Source of the DNA: Heterotrichella gracilis
Taxonomy: Eukaryota > Sar > Xanthophyceae > Tribonematales > Xanthonemataceae
Assembly: GCA_032358255.1 (NCBI GenBank)
Contig: JAULBX010025719.1
Span: 1-57,443, forward strand
Reading direction: 5' to 3'
DNA length: 57,443 bases
Shown here: piece after piece, positions 44,718-53,342 of the stretch
Numbering within the stretch: the stretch's first letter is position 1
Layout: the number at the start of each line of letters is the position of its first letter
The notes under the pieces: model-generated
Told to the model about the DNA's origin: nothing
The model's input: only the letters and a program-made list of their open reading frames with translations
Database searches by the model: none
Translations under genes and position numbers: made by a program

Positions 44718-44828
44718 ATGAAAACCGATACCATCAGTTCTAAAATTATAGAAAGCATAAATGCCGCCTGGAGTGAAATTGATGAATTGCGTGTGCAATT
44801 GGCATTAGGAAAAGCTGAAGCAAGTTAA
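44718..44828 (+). CDS. Small protein (36 aa) related to the next coiled-coil protein
   Basis: ATG at 44718 encodes a 36-residue helical peptide ending DELRVQLALGKAEAS. The block VQLALGKAE recurs in the protein encoded after the assembly gap (ESLKVQLALGKAETK), with different codons, so the likeness is at the protein level and not an assembly duplicate. It has its own promoter with two Crp/Fnr-like boxes. It is likely a small stress-island protein. Function unknown. Confidence 0.55.
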   Translation: MKTDTISSKIIESINAAWSEIDELRVQLALGKAEAS

Positions 44829-44890
44829 TTTCCTAGATATTATCTTCTGAACTTATTCATGCTATATATTCTGATGATTCATACCAATGG

Positions 44891-44900
44891 NNNNNNNNNN
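44891..44900. other. Assembly gap (10 N)
   Basis: Ten N bases join two contigs. The gap falls in the 5' part of a coiled-coil gene, whose true start and length upstream are therefore unknown. Confidence 1.
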
Positions 44901-45360
44901 TTTGCTTCATGAGGTATCGCAGGAAATAGCTGAGTTAAAGGAGGACAAAGATGTTCTGATCTTATTAAACACACTTGAATCACTTAAAGTTCAACTGGCC
45001 CTCGGTAAAGCTGAAACCAAACAGTTATTTGAAGAGCAGTATGAAAAGATAAAATTGTCTTTACATGAATTTGAGACAGAATTCAGGAAAAACAAACAGG
45101 TGGAAGAGAACTATGCCAAACTACATTTAGAAATTGAAAAATTTAAGATCAAACTTGAGTTACTGCATTTACATTATAAACTCCTTAAAGTGAAGTCAGG
45201 TTTTCAGTTTGAGGACAAAAAGAAGGAGATGTTTTCAAAACTAGCGGCCATCAAAGACAAAATGCTGGCAAAGGAAAAAGAAGGTAAGCAAAAATGGAAT
45301 CATTTTCAGGAAGAACTCGGTGAAGCCTATGAACATCTGAGATCTGCATTTAGAGACTAA
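44901..45360 (+). CDS. Coiled-coil protein, 5' end in the assembly gap
   Basis: At least 152 residues, almost all heptad-like helix (EEQYEKIKLSLHEFETEF, NYAKLHLEIEKFKIKLELL). No membrane segment or signal peptide is visible. The reading frame enters from the N gap, so the ATG at 44887 just before it cannot be trusted. The LKVQLALGKAE block links it to the small protein at 44718. It is 21 bases upstream of usp2. It may act as a structural or scaffolding stress protein; no family is recognised. Confidence 0.65.
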
Positions 45361-45381
45361 ATCGATTAATACATAAATCAT

Positions 45382-46239
45382 ATGAATTTAATTTCAACCA
45401 AACTTCTGGTCACCACCGATTTCTCGGCCAATTCAAAAGCGGGAATCCGATTTGCCTTGCAATTACAAGCACAAACCAACTGTGAAATAGTATTTTATCA
45501 TGTGGTTGAGATCATGAAACCTACCTCATGGAATGATGAGCACTATAAAAAGTTTGCGAAACAAAAAATTGCGGAGTTCACTGAAGAATTGATTGACTTT
45601 GTGACAAAGGTGAGAGGAGAAGGATTTTTAGCAAAGGGAAAAATTGGGTTTAAAGTTGAAATTGGGACCAGTATTGATGAGCTTGCTATTAGTGCTGCAA
45701 AAAAGAGCAAAGCCACTTACATTTGTATGTCTACCAAGGGTGCAGGAAGAATTAAAAAAATATTTGGAACCAATGCTTCGTCTATGGTCAACAACTCCCC
45801 TATTCCGGTGATTGTTGTGCCAAGCACCTATAAACCTAAGCCTCTTTCTCAACTGTTTTATGCCTCTGATTTTGCTATGTTAGGTGCAGAACTCAAGCAA
45901 GTACAAAAATTTGCAGAGAACACAAAAGCCCGTATCAATGTGTTTCATTACGACTATTTACTGCACGTGCCGGAGAACAAAGCCAAACTCGAAAAATTAG
46001 CTGGAAAATATGCAGGAAAAGAATTGGTATTCAATTTCAAAAGACAAGAGATCGAGATCCCCTTATCGGCGCATCTTAAAAAGGATATCAAACAAATAAA
46101 GCCTGACCTGGTCATTTTATTTACCAAACAAAACCGTAAATGGTTCGACCGACTTTTTCCTTCCAGTGAAGCACAAGAGATGGCCTTTAATACCACGATA
46201 CCCTTATTGGTTTTCAGAAAAAAAACAAATGCTTCATGA
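45382..46239 (+). CDS. Tandem universal stress protein 2
   Basis: 285 residues, two UspA domains. The first begins KLLVTTDFSANSKAGIRFA and has the ATP loop STKGAGRIKKIFGTNASSM (G-x2-G-x9-N-A-S, altered last glycine). The second lacks the loop. It is a divergent paralogue of the Usp at 35542. Its stop overlaps the thioredoxin gene start by four bases. Likely part of the operon that starts at 44718. Confidence 0.88.
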   Translation: MNLISTKLLVTTDFSANSKAGIRFALQLQAQTNCEIVFYHVVEIMKPTSWNDEHYKKFAKQKIAEFTEELIDFVTKVRGEGFLAKGKIGFKVEIGTSIDELAISAAKKSKATYICMSTKGAGRIKKIFGTNASSMVNNSPIPVIVVPSTYKPKPLSQLFYASDFAMLGAELKQVQKFAENTKARINVFHYDYLLHVPENKAKLEKLAGKYAGKELVFNFKRQEIEIPLSAHLKKDIKQIKPDLVILFTKQNRKWFDRLFPSSEAQEMAFNTTIPLLVFRKKTNAS

Positions 46240-46637
46240 AACAGATATTTTTCATAACTGTTCTTATTTTATTTTCGGGGTACTGCCATTCGCAAAATAC
46301 TCCCGGCGATAGTATTGCGCGTTATCCTATCAACATGACAGTAGATGAATTTAACAAACGGACATCTATAAAAGACAAATTGGTCTTGGTCAATTTTGAA
46401 GCAGATTGGTGTATCATGTGTAAAAAACAAAAACCAATACTCAATGAAATTATTGCAGAAAAAAAGAATCTGGAGGTGATCATCATTGATATGGAACAAA
46501 ACCCGCTGATTGCTGAGTATTTTAATGTTGATGGATTGCCAATTAACCTCATTTATAAAAACGGAACATTAGCATGGGATCGGGCAGGTTTCAGAACAAA
46601 AAATGAACTTCTTAAACAGATCAATGTATTTGAATAG
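46236..46637 (+). CDS. Exported thioredoxin-like protein
   Basis: 133 residues. Signal peptide about 1-19 (ending GYCHSQ), then a thioredoxin fold with EADWCIMCKKQKP, active site CIMC, and the cis-proline loop DGLPINLIY. The DsbD C-terminal domain and related thiol reductases have a similar WC-x2-C-K context. It should act in the periplasm. It is translationally coupled to usp2. Confidence 0.85.
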   Translation: MKQIFFITVLILFSGYCHSQNTPGDSIARYPINMTVDEFNKRTSIKDKLVLVNFEADWCIMCKKQKPILNEIIAEKKNLEVIIIDMEQNPLIAEYFNVDGLPINLIYKNGTLAWDRAGFRTKNELLKQINVFE

Positions 46638-46750
46638 ATTTGGTAGATGAATTAAATTTAACATCAGTAATACTCGAATAATTTGTGAATGAACGACAAG
46701 ATCACGAACTTCAGACCTATCCTTAACCTTTAAACTAAAAACCAGCCATT

Positions 46751-47176
46751 ATGAAGACGAACAATTCTCAACAAACCGGTATTTGGATCGATGGAACAAA
46801 AGCGATCATCATCTCTTTAAAAGCAGGTAAAGAAGTGGTAAATGAAATTGAATCAGACATTGAAGATGCGGTTCACCACACTCATGAAGGAGATAAAGGA
46901 TCATTTATGGGAAGCCGACACATTAATAATGAAAAAAAGATCTCTGCGCGGAAAAAACAAGAAGTGGATCGCTATGTAAATTCAGTGATAGATGCGGTGA
47001 AAAATACTGATGAACTTTATGTGTTTGGTCCGGCCGGCTTAAAAACCAAATTAAAAAATAAAATTCAAGAACACACAGCCTTGGCCTCTAAATTAAAGGC
47101 TGTTGAAACCAGTAAACCCATGACGCTTAATCAATGTATCGCAAAGGTGAAAACTTTTTATAAAATAAAAGTTTAA
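46751..47176 (+). CDS. Conserved hypothetical (possible eRF1/baeRF-like fold)
   Basis: 141 residues, cytoplasmic. N-terminal strand GIWIDGTKAIIISL and the later segments DELYVFGPAGLKTKLKNKI and HTALASKLKAVET resemble the central domain of bacterial/archaeal eRF1-related proteins, which occur in stress gene clusters. The likeness is weak and rests on pattern only. A histidine-rich stretch (AVHHTHEGDKGS) is notable. It follows the usp2 operon after 113 bases. Confidence 0.6.
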   Translation: MKTNNSQQTGIWIDGTKAIIISLKAGKEVVNEIESDIEDAVHHTHEGDKGSFMGSRHINNEKKISARKKQEVDRYVNSVIDAVKNTDELYVFGPAGLKTKLKNKIQEHTALASKLKAVETSKPMTLNQCIAKVKTFYKIKV

Positions 47177-47254
47177 GTCAACAGTGTTTATTTCTGAATA
47201 GTTCCTTAATTAAATAAGTACTTTTTCATTCATTTTATTGTAATACTCAAAGCA

Positions 47255-47668
47255 ATGAATTCATTAGAAAAAAACACAAAACATTCTCCCTTTACTTCCT
47301 TTTTAAATTCACAAGGAATTGTAGAAATTGAATGGAATTCGGAAGTTTTAGAAATTACAAAAGATCACTTATTGCAAATTAAATCTCAATTAAAGGAATT
47401 AGGGAAGGGCGTGAAACTACCTTTGTATGTAGATTCAAATGAATTTATTCCTATTTCTGCTGAAGCAAGATCATATACCGCCACTCCGGAATCGGCTCAG
47501 TATACACTTGCCAATGCTATCAAAATTGACACATTGGCTAAAAAAATCATATTCAATTTTTTACTTCGATTTATGCACCCAAGTGTTCCAACGCGCGCAT
47601 TTACAAACAAGACCGAGGCATTAGAGTGGTTAATGTCTCAAAAAAGAGATCTAGAAACGAAGATGTAG
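47255..47668 (+). CDS. Conserved hypothetical, STAS/SEC14-like
   Basis: 137 residues. A central strand pair (GIVEIEWNSEVLEITKDHL), a helix with LKELGKGVKLPLYVD, and the C-terminal block FLLRFMHPSVPTRAFTNKTEALEWL fit the small STAS-like proteins common in Bacteroidota, which have a last helix with T-E-A-L-x-W-L. No transmembrane segment. It is the final gene of the island before era and may act in a signalling relay. The family label is a pattern judgement. Confidence 0.62.
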   Translation: MNSLEKNTKHSPFTSFLNSQGIVEIEWNSEVLEITKDHLLQIKSQLKELGKGVKLPLYVDSNEFIPISAEARSYTATPESAQYTLANAIKIDTLAKKIIFNFLLRFMHPSVPTRAFTNKTEALEWLMSQKRDLETKM

Positions 47669-47849
47669 TTTAAATATCACCTTTTTTTCACTGAATTTTG
47701 ACTCATCATTCTTGCGATTGGATGAATCCTCTTCATATGAGTCAATTTCATATTTAATAGTAACTTAGCGGAATGAGAAATGACGATTGAAGCTCATGTA
47801 ATGCTTTAACAAATTGTCTCGCTTTAAAATTGAAATATCTTTAAAAAAC

Positions 47850-48731
47850 ATGTCAAACCCACATAAATCTGGTTTCGTAAATATCATTGGTTGTCCAAAT
47901 GTTGGCAAATCAACTCTCATGAATGCCTTAGTTGGTGAACGTCTCAGCATCATCACCTCAAAAGCACAAACAACGCGTCACCGCATCATGGGTATTGTGA
48001 GTGGGGAAGACTATCAAATTGTGTTCAGTGATACTCCCGGCATCATTAAACCTTTGTATAAGCTTCAGGAAAAGATGATGCAGTTTGTGATCACCGCTTT
48101 TGCCGATGCAGACCTGTTTTTACTGATCACGGATATTTTTGAGGACATTCAACTGGAAGAATCGTATTTAGAAAAATTACAGAAAACAGACACCCCTATT
48201 CTTTTACTCATTAATAAAATTGATGTGGCCACTCAGGCACAGCTGGAAGAAAAGTTGTTAAGCTGGAAGGAAAAATTACCCAAGGCTGAGATCATTGCTG
48301 TATCTGCACTTAAGAACTTTAACATTGACAAAATTTTAGGTCGGATCATTGAGATGCTGCCGGCAGGAAATGCCTTTTACAGCAAAGAAGAATTTACCGA
48401 TAAATCGGAACGATTTTTTGTGAGTGAAATTGTTCGTGAAAAAATATTATTGAATTACAAAAAAGAAATTCCATACAGCGTGGAAGTGATCGTTAATTCT
48501 TTTAAAGAAGAAGAAAAGATCATTAAAATGCAGGTGGATATTTTAGTGGAACGTGATAGTCAGAAAGGCATCATCATTGGCGATAAAGGTGCAGCACTCA
48601 AACGCGTTGGAACCCAAGCCAGAAAGGATCTGGAGACTTTTTTCAAAAAACAGGTGTATTTGGAATTGTTTGTGAAGGTGGATAAGGATTGGAGAAGCAA
48701 TGAGAATAGATTGAAAAACTTCGGGTATTGA
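47850..48731 (+). CDS. era: Ribosome assembly GTPase Era
   Basis: GTPase of 293 residues from the ATG at 47850 (MSNPHKSG); the TTG at 47814 would add 12 unneeded residues. G1 GCPNVGKST, G3 DTPG, G4 NKID and G5 SALK precede a C-terminal KH domain (about 205-290, IIIGDKGAALKRVGTQARKDL). It binds the 3' end of 16S rRNA during 30S maturation. It is the last housekeeping gene before the repeat array. Confidence 0.96.
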   Translation: MSNPHKSGFVNIIGCPNVGKSTLMNALVGERLSIITSKAQTTRHRIMGIVSGEDYQIVFSDTPGIIKPLYKLQEKMMQFVITAFADADLFLLITDIFEDIQLEESYLEKLQKTDTPILLLINKIDVATQAQLEEKLLSWKEKLPKAEIIAVSALKNFNIDKILGRIIEMLPAGNAFYSKEEFTDKSERFFVSEIVREKILLNYKKEIPYSVEVIVNSFKEEEKIIKMQVDILVERDSQKGIIIGDKGAALKRVGTQARKDLETFFKKQVYLELFVKVDKDWRSNENRLKNFGY

Positions 48732-49066
48732 TGGAGAGTTGATTTTCGCTGCACTCAAATCACTCAAAATTCAACACAGAGGCGACGGAGACACCGGGGC
48801 ACTGAGCGATTTTAGAATCCAATTACTCAAACTAATATTACTCCAGCAGATTAGAATAAGACACTAATTACACTAATTACACTAATTTGTATTGTGTGCC
48901 TAAAGATTTTGACGCAGATTGCACTGATTTCGCTGATTTTTTTTTCGCTGCGCTCAAAACGCTTAAAAATTTAACACAGAGAGCACTGAGGCTCTGAGGC
49001 ACTGAGAGATTTTAAAATCCAATTACAAAAACTATGAGAAATCCCATAAACTAAAACAAGACACTA

Positions 49067-49084
49067 TCCCGAAAGCTTTCGGGA
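49067..49084. repeat. Palindrome TCCCGAAAGCTTTCGGGA, copy 1
   Basis: Perfect 18-bp palindrome in repeat unit 2, placed after GACACTA. Unit 1 has uninterrupted AATTACACTAATT at the same place. Confidence 0.9.
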
Positions 49085-49318
49085 CCACGAATTGCACGAA
49101 TTTGTATTGTATGATTAAAGACTTTGACGCAGATTACACTGATTTCGCAGATGAATTGATGATTAATATGGATGAATAATTTACGCAGATTTTTTTTCGC
49201 TGCGCTCAAAAACGGAAAAAGCTTTGACACAGAGGCGACGGAGGCACCGGGACACAGTGAGATTTAAAATCCAATTACAAAAACTAAGATTACCCCAGCA
49301 GATTAGAATGAGACACTA

Positions 49319-49336
49319 TCCCGAAAGCTTTCGGGA
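49319..49336. repeat. Palindrome TCCCGAAAGCTTTCGGGA, copy 2
   Basis: Identical to copy 1, in repeat unit 3, again after GACACTA. Confidence 0.9.
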
Positions 49337-49567
49337 CCACGAATTTCAATAATGGTATTTTATGCCTTAAGTTTTTTTACGCAGATTTCGCGGATGGTAC
49401 AGATGGATGCGTTGACATGATGTTTAAATTTCACAGATTTGTTTTTCGCTGCGCTCAAAAGACATAAAAATTTAACACAGAGAGCACTGAGGCTCTGAGG
49501 CACTGAGAGATTTTAGAATCCAATTACTAAAACTAAGATTACTATATTAAACTGAAGCCAGACACTA

Positions 49568-49585
49568 TCCCGAAAGCTTTCGGGA
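49568..49585. repeat. Palindrome TCCCGAAAGCTTTCGGGA, copy 3
   Basis: Identical to copies 1 and 2, in unit 4, after GACACTA. Here the next bases also pair, giving a 20-bp palindrome (49567-49586). Confidence 0.9.
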
Positions 49586-49797
49586 TCACTAATTTCACTA
49601 ATTAGTATGGTGTGCCTGAATTTTTTTACGCAGATTGCACAGAAGAATTATAAACTAATCCACTTAATATTCTCGTTGATCATTTTTATGCAAGCTCAAA
49701 AAACAGGGATGAAAAATTAAATAAACTTTTTTAATTTATATTGAAAGTATTGGTTTTAACTAAAGGTTTATTAGTTCCAAATCTTTACTATTTCAAT

Positions 49798-49880
49798 TTG
49801 TGTAATTCGTGAAATTCGTGTCTTTCCTCAGATAAACCCCTTTCTCAGTGTCCTCGCAATCTCTCGTGCCTCCGTGTTTA
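49798..49880 (-). repeat. Inverted partial copy of the repeat unit
   Basis: Read on the minus strand this holds AAACACGGAGGCACGAGAG, then ACACTGAG and GACACGAATTTCACGAATT, the same blocks as the direct array in opposite orientation. It lies next to the 3' end of the permease gene. Confidence 0.7.
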
Positions 49881-49893
49881 AAAATGGGCAATG

Positions 49894-51162
49894 CTAATCG
49901 AATTTTAAGGTTTTGATGGGTGTTAATTTGGTGATGATCAAAGTGGGTAAGAACAGCATTAAAGCACAGGTAATTAATGTTCCTATATTTAAAAGTAAAA
50001 AATAATACCAGTTAAATTCTACCGCCACATAATCCACATAATAGGTTTCACCATCGAGTTTAGCGATCTTAAAATAATATTGAAGAAAACAAAGTAACAA
50101 ACCAAACAGATTGCCCCAGAGCATGCCTCTGCCTATTAAGCGGAGACTGATAAACAAAAAGACCTTTCGCACATTAAAATTGGTCATGCCCAGTGCTTTT
50201 ATGAGTCCAACCATATTGGTGCGTTCTAAAATAAGTATGAGTAAAGCGGTGATCATGTTAATGGTAGCTACCAGAATCATAAGCACCACAATAATAATGG
50301 CATTGATATCCAATTTATCCAACCAGATAAAAATATTGGAATATAATTCCCGCACATTATTGATGTTATAGGAATATCCCATCAGATCTTCGACCTGTGT
50401 TTGGTTTTCGGCAACCTGAGAAAAATCGTTGACCTCAATTTCATAGGTGCCAACCATCTCATGCGTCCAATAACTTAAATTTTGAATTTGACGAATATCC
50501 GTGATGCTCAACTTCTCATCAAAATCGGCAAAACTGGTTTTAAAAACTCCACAAATAGTTAGTTTGCGAGATCGTTGTTCTGATTTTAAGATGGTGACAT
50601 CTGCCAGACTATCGTAAACAGGATGTTGAATGATGAAATACACCAAAATCTTATCATTTAATTTTAAATGCATGCGTCTGGATAAAACCTCTGAAATAAG
50701 AATGTCCTTGCTTGCTTCATCCTCCTTAAATACCGGCAATCGTCCGGCAATGAGGTGTTGTTGAATAAACTCAAAATTATAGTCCTTTGAAACACCCTTT
50801 AAAAGAATACCCTCATTTTCGGTCTCTGTTTTTAATAAACCATTTTTAAAAGCGGTTGCTTGCACATGTTTTACAAAAGGCAATTGCCTGAGTAATTTTA
50901 AGGTATCTTCACTAATGGTAATGGGTTCGGGCTCGTTGCTGGCATTAAGACTGGCATTGCTGATCACAATGTGTGTGGTTAAACCGGTGATCTTGGTGAT
51001 GATCTCTCTTTTAAATCCTAAAACGATGGCCACGGTTAAGAGCATGACAGAAATTCCCACAGAAATACCAATAATTCCTATTTTTACAATAGGCTTAGAG
51101 ATGTTACCTTTGTTTTGTCGGGAATTTAAAATCCGTTCGGCTATAAATCGCTCAGCGCTCAC
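49894..51162 (-). CDS. LolC/LolE-type ABC permease (FtsX/MacB family)
   Basis: 422 residues from a GTG at 51162 (reads SAERFIAERI, the usual family start). A longer frame to 51252 is antisense to the next gene's signal peptide and is rejected. One N-terminal helix (about 25-50) is followed by a large periplasmic part (about 55-280) and three C-terminal helices (about 290-400), where the FtsX-type motif NMITALLILILERTNMVGLIKALGM is found. It resembles the lipoprotein-releasing permease of Bacteroidota. No ATPase gene is next to it. The start lies 14 bases from the divergent NamZ gene. Confidence 0.88.
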   Translation of the reverse strand: MSAERFIAERILNSRQNKGNISKPIVKIGIIGISVGISVMLLTVAIVLGFKREIITKITGLTTHIVISNASLNASNEPEPITISEDTLKLLRQLPFVKHVQATAFKNGLLKTETENEGILLKGVSKDYNFEFIQQHLIAGRLPVFKEDEASKDILISEVLSRRMHLKLNDKILVYFIIQHPVYDSLADVTILKSEQRSRKLTICGVFKTSFADFDEKLSITDIRQIQNLSYWTHEMVGTYEIEVNDFSQVAENQTQVEDLMGYSYNINNVRELYSNIFIWLDKLDINAIIIVVLMILVATINMITALLILILERTNMVGLIKALGMTNFNVRKVFLFISLRLIGRGMLWGNLFGLLLCFLQYYFKIAKLDGETYYVDYVAVEFNWYYFLLLNIGTLITCALMLFLPTLIITKLTPIKTLKFD

Positions 51163-51176
51163 TAAATAACTACTTA

Positions 51177-52376
51177 ATGCACAAAAATAACAATTTGAAC
51201 GGCTTTCTTCTAGCATTACTCTTATTATCTCCCGTTTTGCTCTCGCAGTCAAATCCCATCATTAAAGAATATACCAGCGTTACGATCGGCGCAACACAAT
51301 TCGATCAATACCTTCCTAAATTAAAAAACAAACGGGTGGCGGTTTTGACCAATGTGACCGGACTAGTAGGAAAAACAAGCATTGTGGATACCTTACTCAA
51401 ATTAAAAGTCAATATTAAAAAAATATTCGGTCCCGAACACGGCTTTAGAAGCGACACGGAGGCCGGTGAGACGGTAAAGAGCAATAAGGATATTAAAACA
51501 GGTTTGCCCATTATTTCCTTGTATGGGTCTAATAAAAAACCTACAAAAGAACAGCTAAAAGATATTGATGTGTTGATCTACGATATCCAGGATATTGGTG
51601 TGCGTTTTTACACCTACATCTCTACGATGAGCTATGCCATGGAAGCCTGTGCCGAAAATGGCAAAGAGTTCATGGTTTTAGACCGGCCCAATCCAAATGG
51701 ATTTTATGTGGATGGTCCGGTTTTAAAACCCGAGTACCAGAGTTTTTTAGGCTTGCATGCGGTGCCTATTGTATATGGCATGACCTGTGGTGAATATGCT
51801 AAAATGGTGAATGGAGAAGGCTGGTTAAAGAATAAGGTAAAATGTAAACTTACGGTTATCGCCTTAAAAAAATACGATAGAAAGGCTTCTTATCGTTTGC
51901 CGGTAAATCCATCACCCAATATTCCAAATGCGCAGGCAGTGCTCTTATATCCGGGATTAGGTCTATTTGAAGGCACTCCGGTAAGTCTAGGCAGAGGAAC
52001 CCCTTTTCCATTTCAGGTGATAGGACTTCCCTCCTATCCTGATACGGCCTTTAGTTTTACACCAAGGCCTTCCAAATTATCAAAAGAGCCCAAGTACGTT
52101 GATGAGACTTGTTATGGACTTGATCTGAGAAAGGATGCCTATTTAAAAGAACATCCAAAAAAAATAAATATTGATTGGGTTATTCAATTCTATGCCAAAC
52201 TAAAACGAGAAGATTTTTTTGAGAACAATTTTAATTACCATGCCGGAAACAGGGAACTTCAGATGCAGATCAAAGAAAGTGTGAGTGAAACAGAGATCAG
52301 AAAAAGTTGGCAGGCAGATTTGGAGAAGTTTAAGTTGATGCGGAAGAAGTATTTGATGTATGCAGATTTTGAATAG
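51177..52376 (+). CDS. NamZ-type exo-beta-N-acetylmuramidase (DUF1343, GH171)
   Basis: 399 residues. Signal peptide about 1-24 (ends LLSQS). DUF1343 blocks are VAVLTNVTGLV, FGPEHGFR, DIQDIGVRFYTYI, VLDRPNPNG, IVYGMTCGEYA, and SPNIP with GLFEGTPVSLGRGTPFPF. Members such as NamZ remove terminal N-acetylmuramic acid from peptidoglycan fragments, so this is probably a wall recycling enzyme in the periplasm. Its promoter must lie inside or at the start of the divergent permease gene because only 14 bases separate the two start codons. Confidence 0.9.
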   Translation: MHKNNNLNGFLLALLLLSPVLLSQSNPIIKEYTSVTIGATQFDQYLPKLKNKRVAVLTNVTGLVGKTSIVDTLLKLKVNIKKIFGPEHGFRSDTEAGETVKSNKDIKTGLPIISLYGSNKKPTKEQLKDIDVLIYDIQDIGVRFYTYISTMSYAMEACAENGKEFMVLDRPNPNGFYVDGPVLKPEYQSFLGLHAVPIVYGMTCGEYAKMVNGEGWLKNKVKCKLTVIALKKYDRKASYRLPVNPSPNIPNAQAVLLYPGLGLFEGTPVSLGRGTPFPFQVIGLPSYPDTAFSFTPRPSKLSKEPKYVDETCYGLDLRKDAYLKEHPKKINIDWVIQFYAKLKREDFFENNFNYHAGNRELQMQIKESVSETEIRKSWQADLEKFKLMRKKYLMYADFE

Positions 52377-52414
52377 CATGGTGCTATCAAGGGCGCTAAA
52401 AAAAAGCCACAGAA

Positions 52415-52428
52415 CCGATAGCTATCGG
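52415..52428. repeat. Palindrome CCGATAGCTATCGG
   Basis: 14-bp perfect palindrome in a remnant of the degenerate repeat (GCGGATTACACAGATT and TTTCACAGATGG nearby). The 52377-52741 gap shows nothing else that can be supported. Confidence 0.85.
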
Positions 52429-52741
52429 ATTCGCGGATTACACAGATTATAAAAATTTTTAAAATTTCACAGATGGATTTTTAGCTTCGCTAAAAAAATA
52501 AAAAGACCGAGATTTTTGAATCTAAAACTGATTTTCTATGTTTAATCAAATTCGAACAGTATAAATGATTTTTCAGAATTTTAAAACTGAATTTTCAATT
52601 ACTAAAATTGGTTATTTTTGATACAGTATCGCTGTTCAAATTGAGCAGCAATTCTTTTTGTTGCACTTCGGCAAAAATTTTGAAAGAATGAACATGTGAA
52701 ATTTGTTTACTATGCATAGAGAGCAAACTTTTTCATCTTCA

Positions 52742-52933
52742 TTAAATATAATACAGTCCATTTTCGTATAAAAACTTCAGAAAGGAAGATGAATCTCTCG
52801 AATTTGTTTTATTGTAAATATGTCTTTTGTGAGTTTTAATTGTATTTAAACTTACATGCAGTTCGCTTGCAATTTGCTTGCTGCTTTTCAATTCTAGCAT
52901 TGCTTTGACAACTTCAATTTCACGATCACTCAT
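52742..52933 (-). CDS. Truncated LuxR-type HTH protein
   Basis: 63 residues that consist only of a LuxR-family DNA-binding domain: SDREIEVVKAMLE, then SKQIASELHVSLNTIKTHKRHIYNK, then a final helix. The frame is open for about 17 further codons upstream (WSEQKLYFFLKELE) but has no ATG before a TAA at about 52985. No sensor domain is left, so it may be a remnant of a longer regulator or a mini-regulator. The divergent gene at 53343 has operator-like repeats nearby, which makes a link possible but unproven. Confidence 0.65.
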   Translation of the reverse strand: MSDREIEVVKAMLELKSSKQIASELHVSLNTIKTHKRHIYNKTNSRDSSSFLKFLYENGLYYI

Positions 52934-53144
52934 TTCTAATTCCTTTAAAAAAAAATAGAGTTTTTGTTCACTCCAATTATGTCTTTAGATTTGCATGCGT
53001 TGGTGTATAAAATTCAGTGTTTGGGATCCTAATTAAATTTAAGGCTAATAGATTTAAAAAAACATTCTGTTTGCTGTAGTTTAGACCAATTAGTATATAA
53101 TATCGATATAAAAAATATCACCATTTTTTCTTGACCTTGATCTG

Positions 53145-53210
53145 TATCACCCAGAGGGGTGATTTTTATCCCCCCTTGGGATGATTTTTATCCCCCATTG
53201 GGGTGATGTC
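53145..53210. promoter_or_regulatory. Three tandem 22-bp operator-like repeats
   Basis: Units at 53145-53166, 53167-53188 and 53189-53210, each exactly 22 bp and each an imperfect palindrome of the form ATC(A/C)CCC-N-GGG(A/G)TGAT. They sit directly before the -33 box of the 53343 gene, as expected for an activator site. No gene is seen in 52934-53342. Confidence 0.72.
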
Positions 53211-53243
53211 TTGTTTTTTGCACAATAAGCCGCAATAACTTTG
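53211..53243 (+). promoter_or_regulatory. Predicted promoter of the secreted protein gene
   Basis: TTG at 53211-53213, 22 bases, then TAACTTTG at 53236-53243, in line with the Bacteroidota consensus. The start codon is 99 bases further on, leaving a long leader. Confidence 0.55.
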
Positions 53244-53342
53244 TACAAGCGGTAGAATAAAGATCGTATGTAACTATTAAAAAGGGGCCGGTTACCCTAA
53301 ATGAAACAAAATAAAAAAATTAACAATTTAAAATAAAAAAAA

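Larger units (their letters stand above)
48745..49640. repeat. Array of four degenerate direct repeats
   Basis: No gene is seen from 48732 to 49893. Four units begin with TTTTCGCTGC(G/A)CTCAAA at about 48747, 48945, 49194 and 49442 and are about 200-250 bp long. Each continues with ACACAGAG, CACTGAG, AATCCAATTAC, AGACACTA and ACGCAGAT blocks. Units 2 and 4 resemble each other most, as do units 1 and 3, which suggests duplication of a two-unit block. Units 2-4 carry a palindrome that unit 1 lacks. Confidence 0.8.

Noticed and set aside
48745..49640. CRISPR array
   Set aside because: Units are long (about 200-250 bp), degenerate, and there are no short identical repeats with unique spacers nor cas genes.
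49894..51252. Longer permease start at 51252
   Set aside because: The added 30 residues are antisense to the NamZ signal peptide and have no membrane-protein features; the GTG at 51162 fits the family start.
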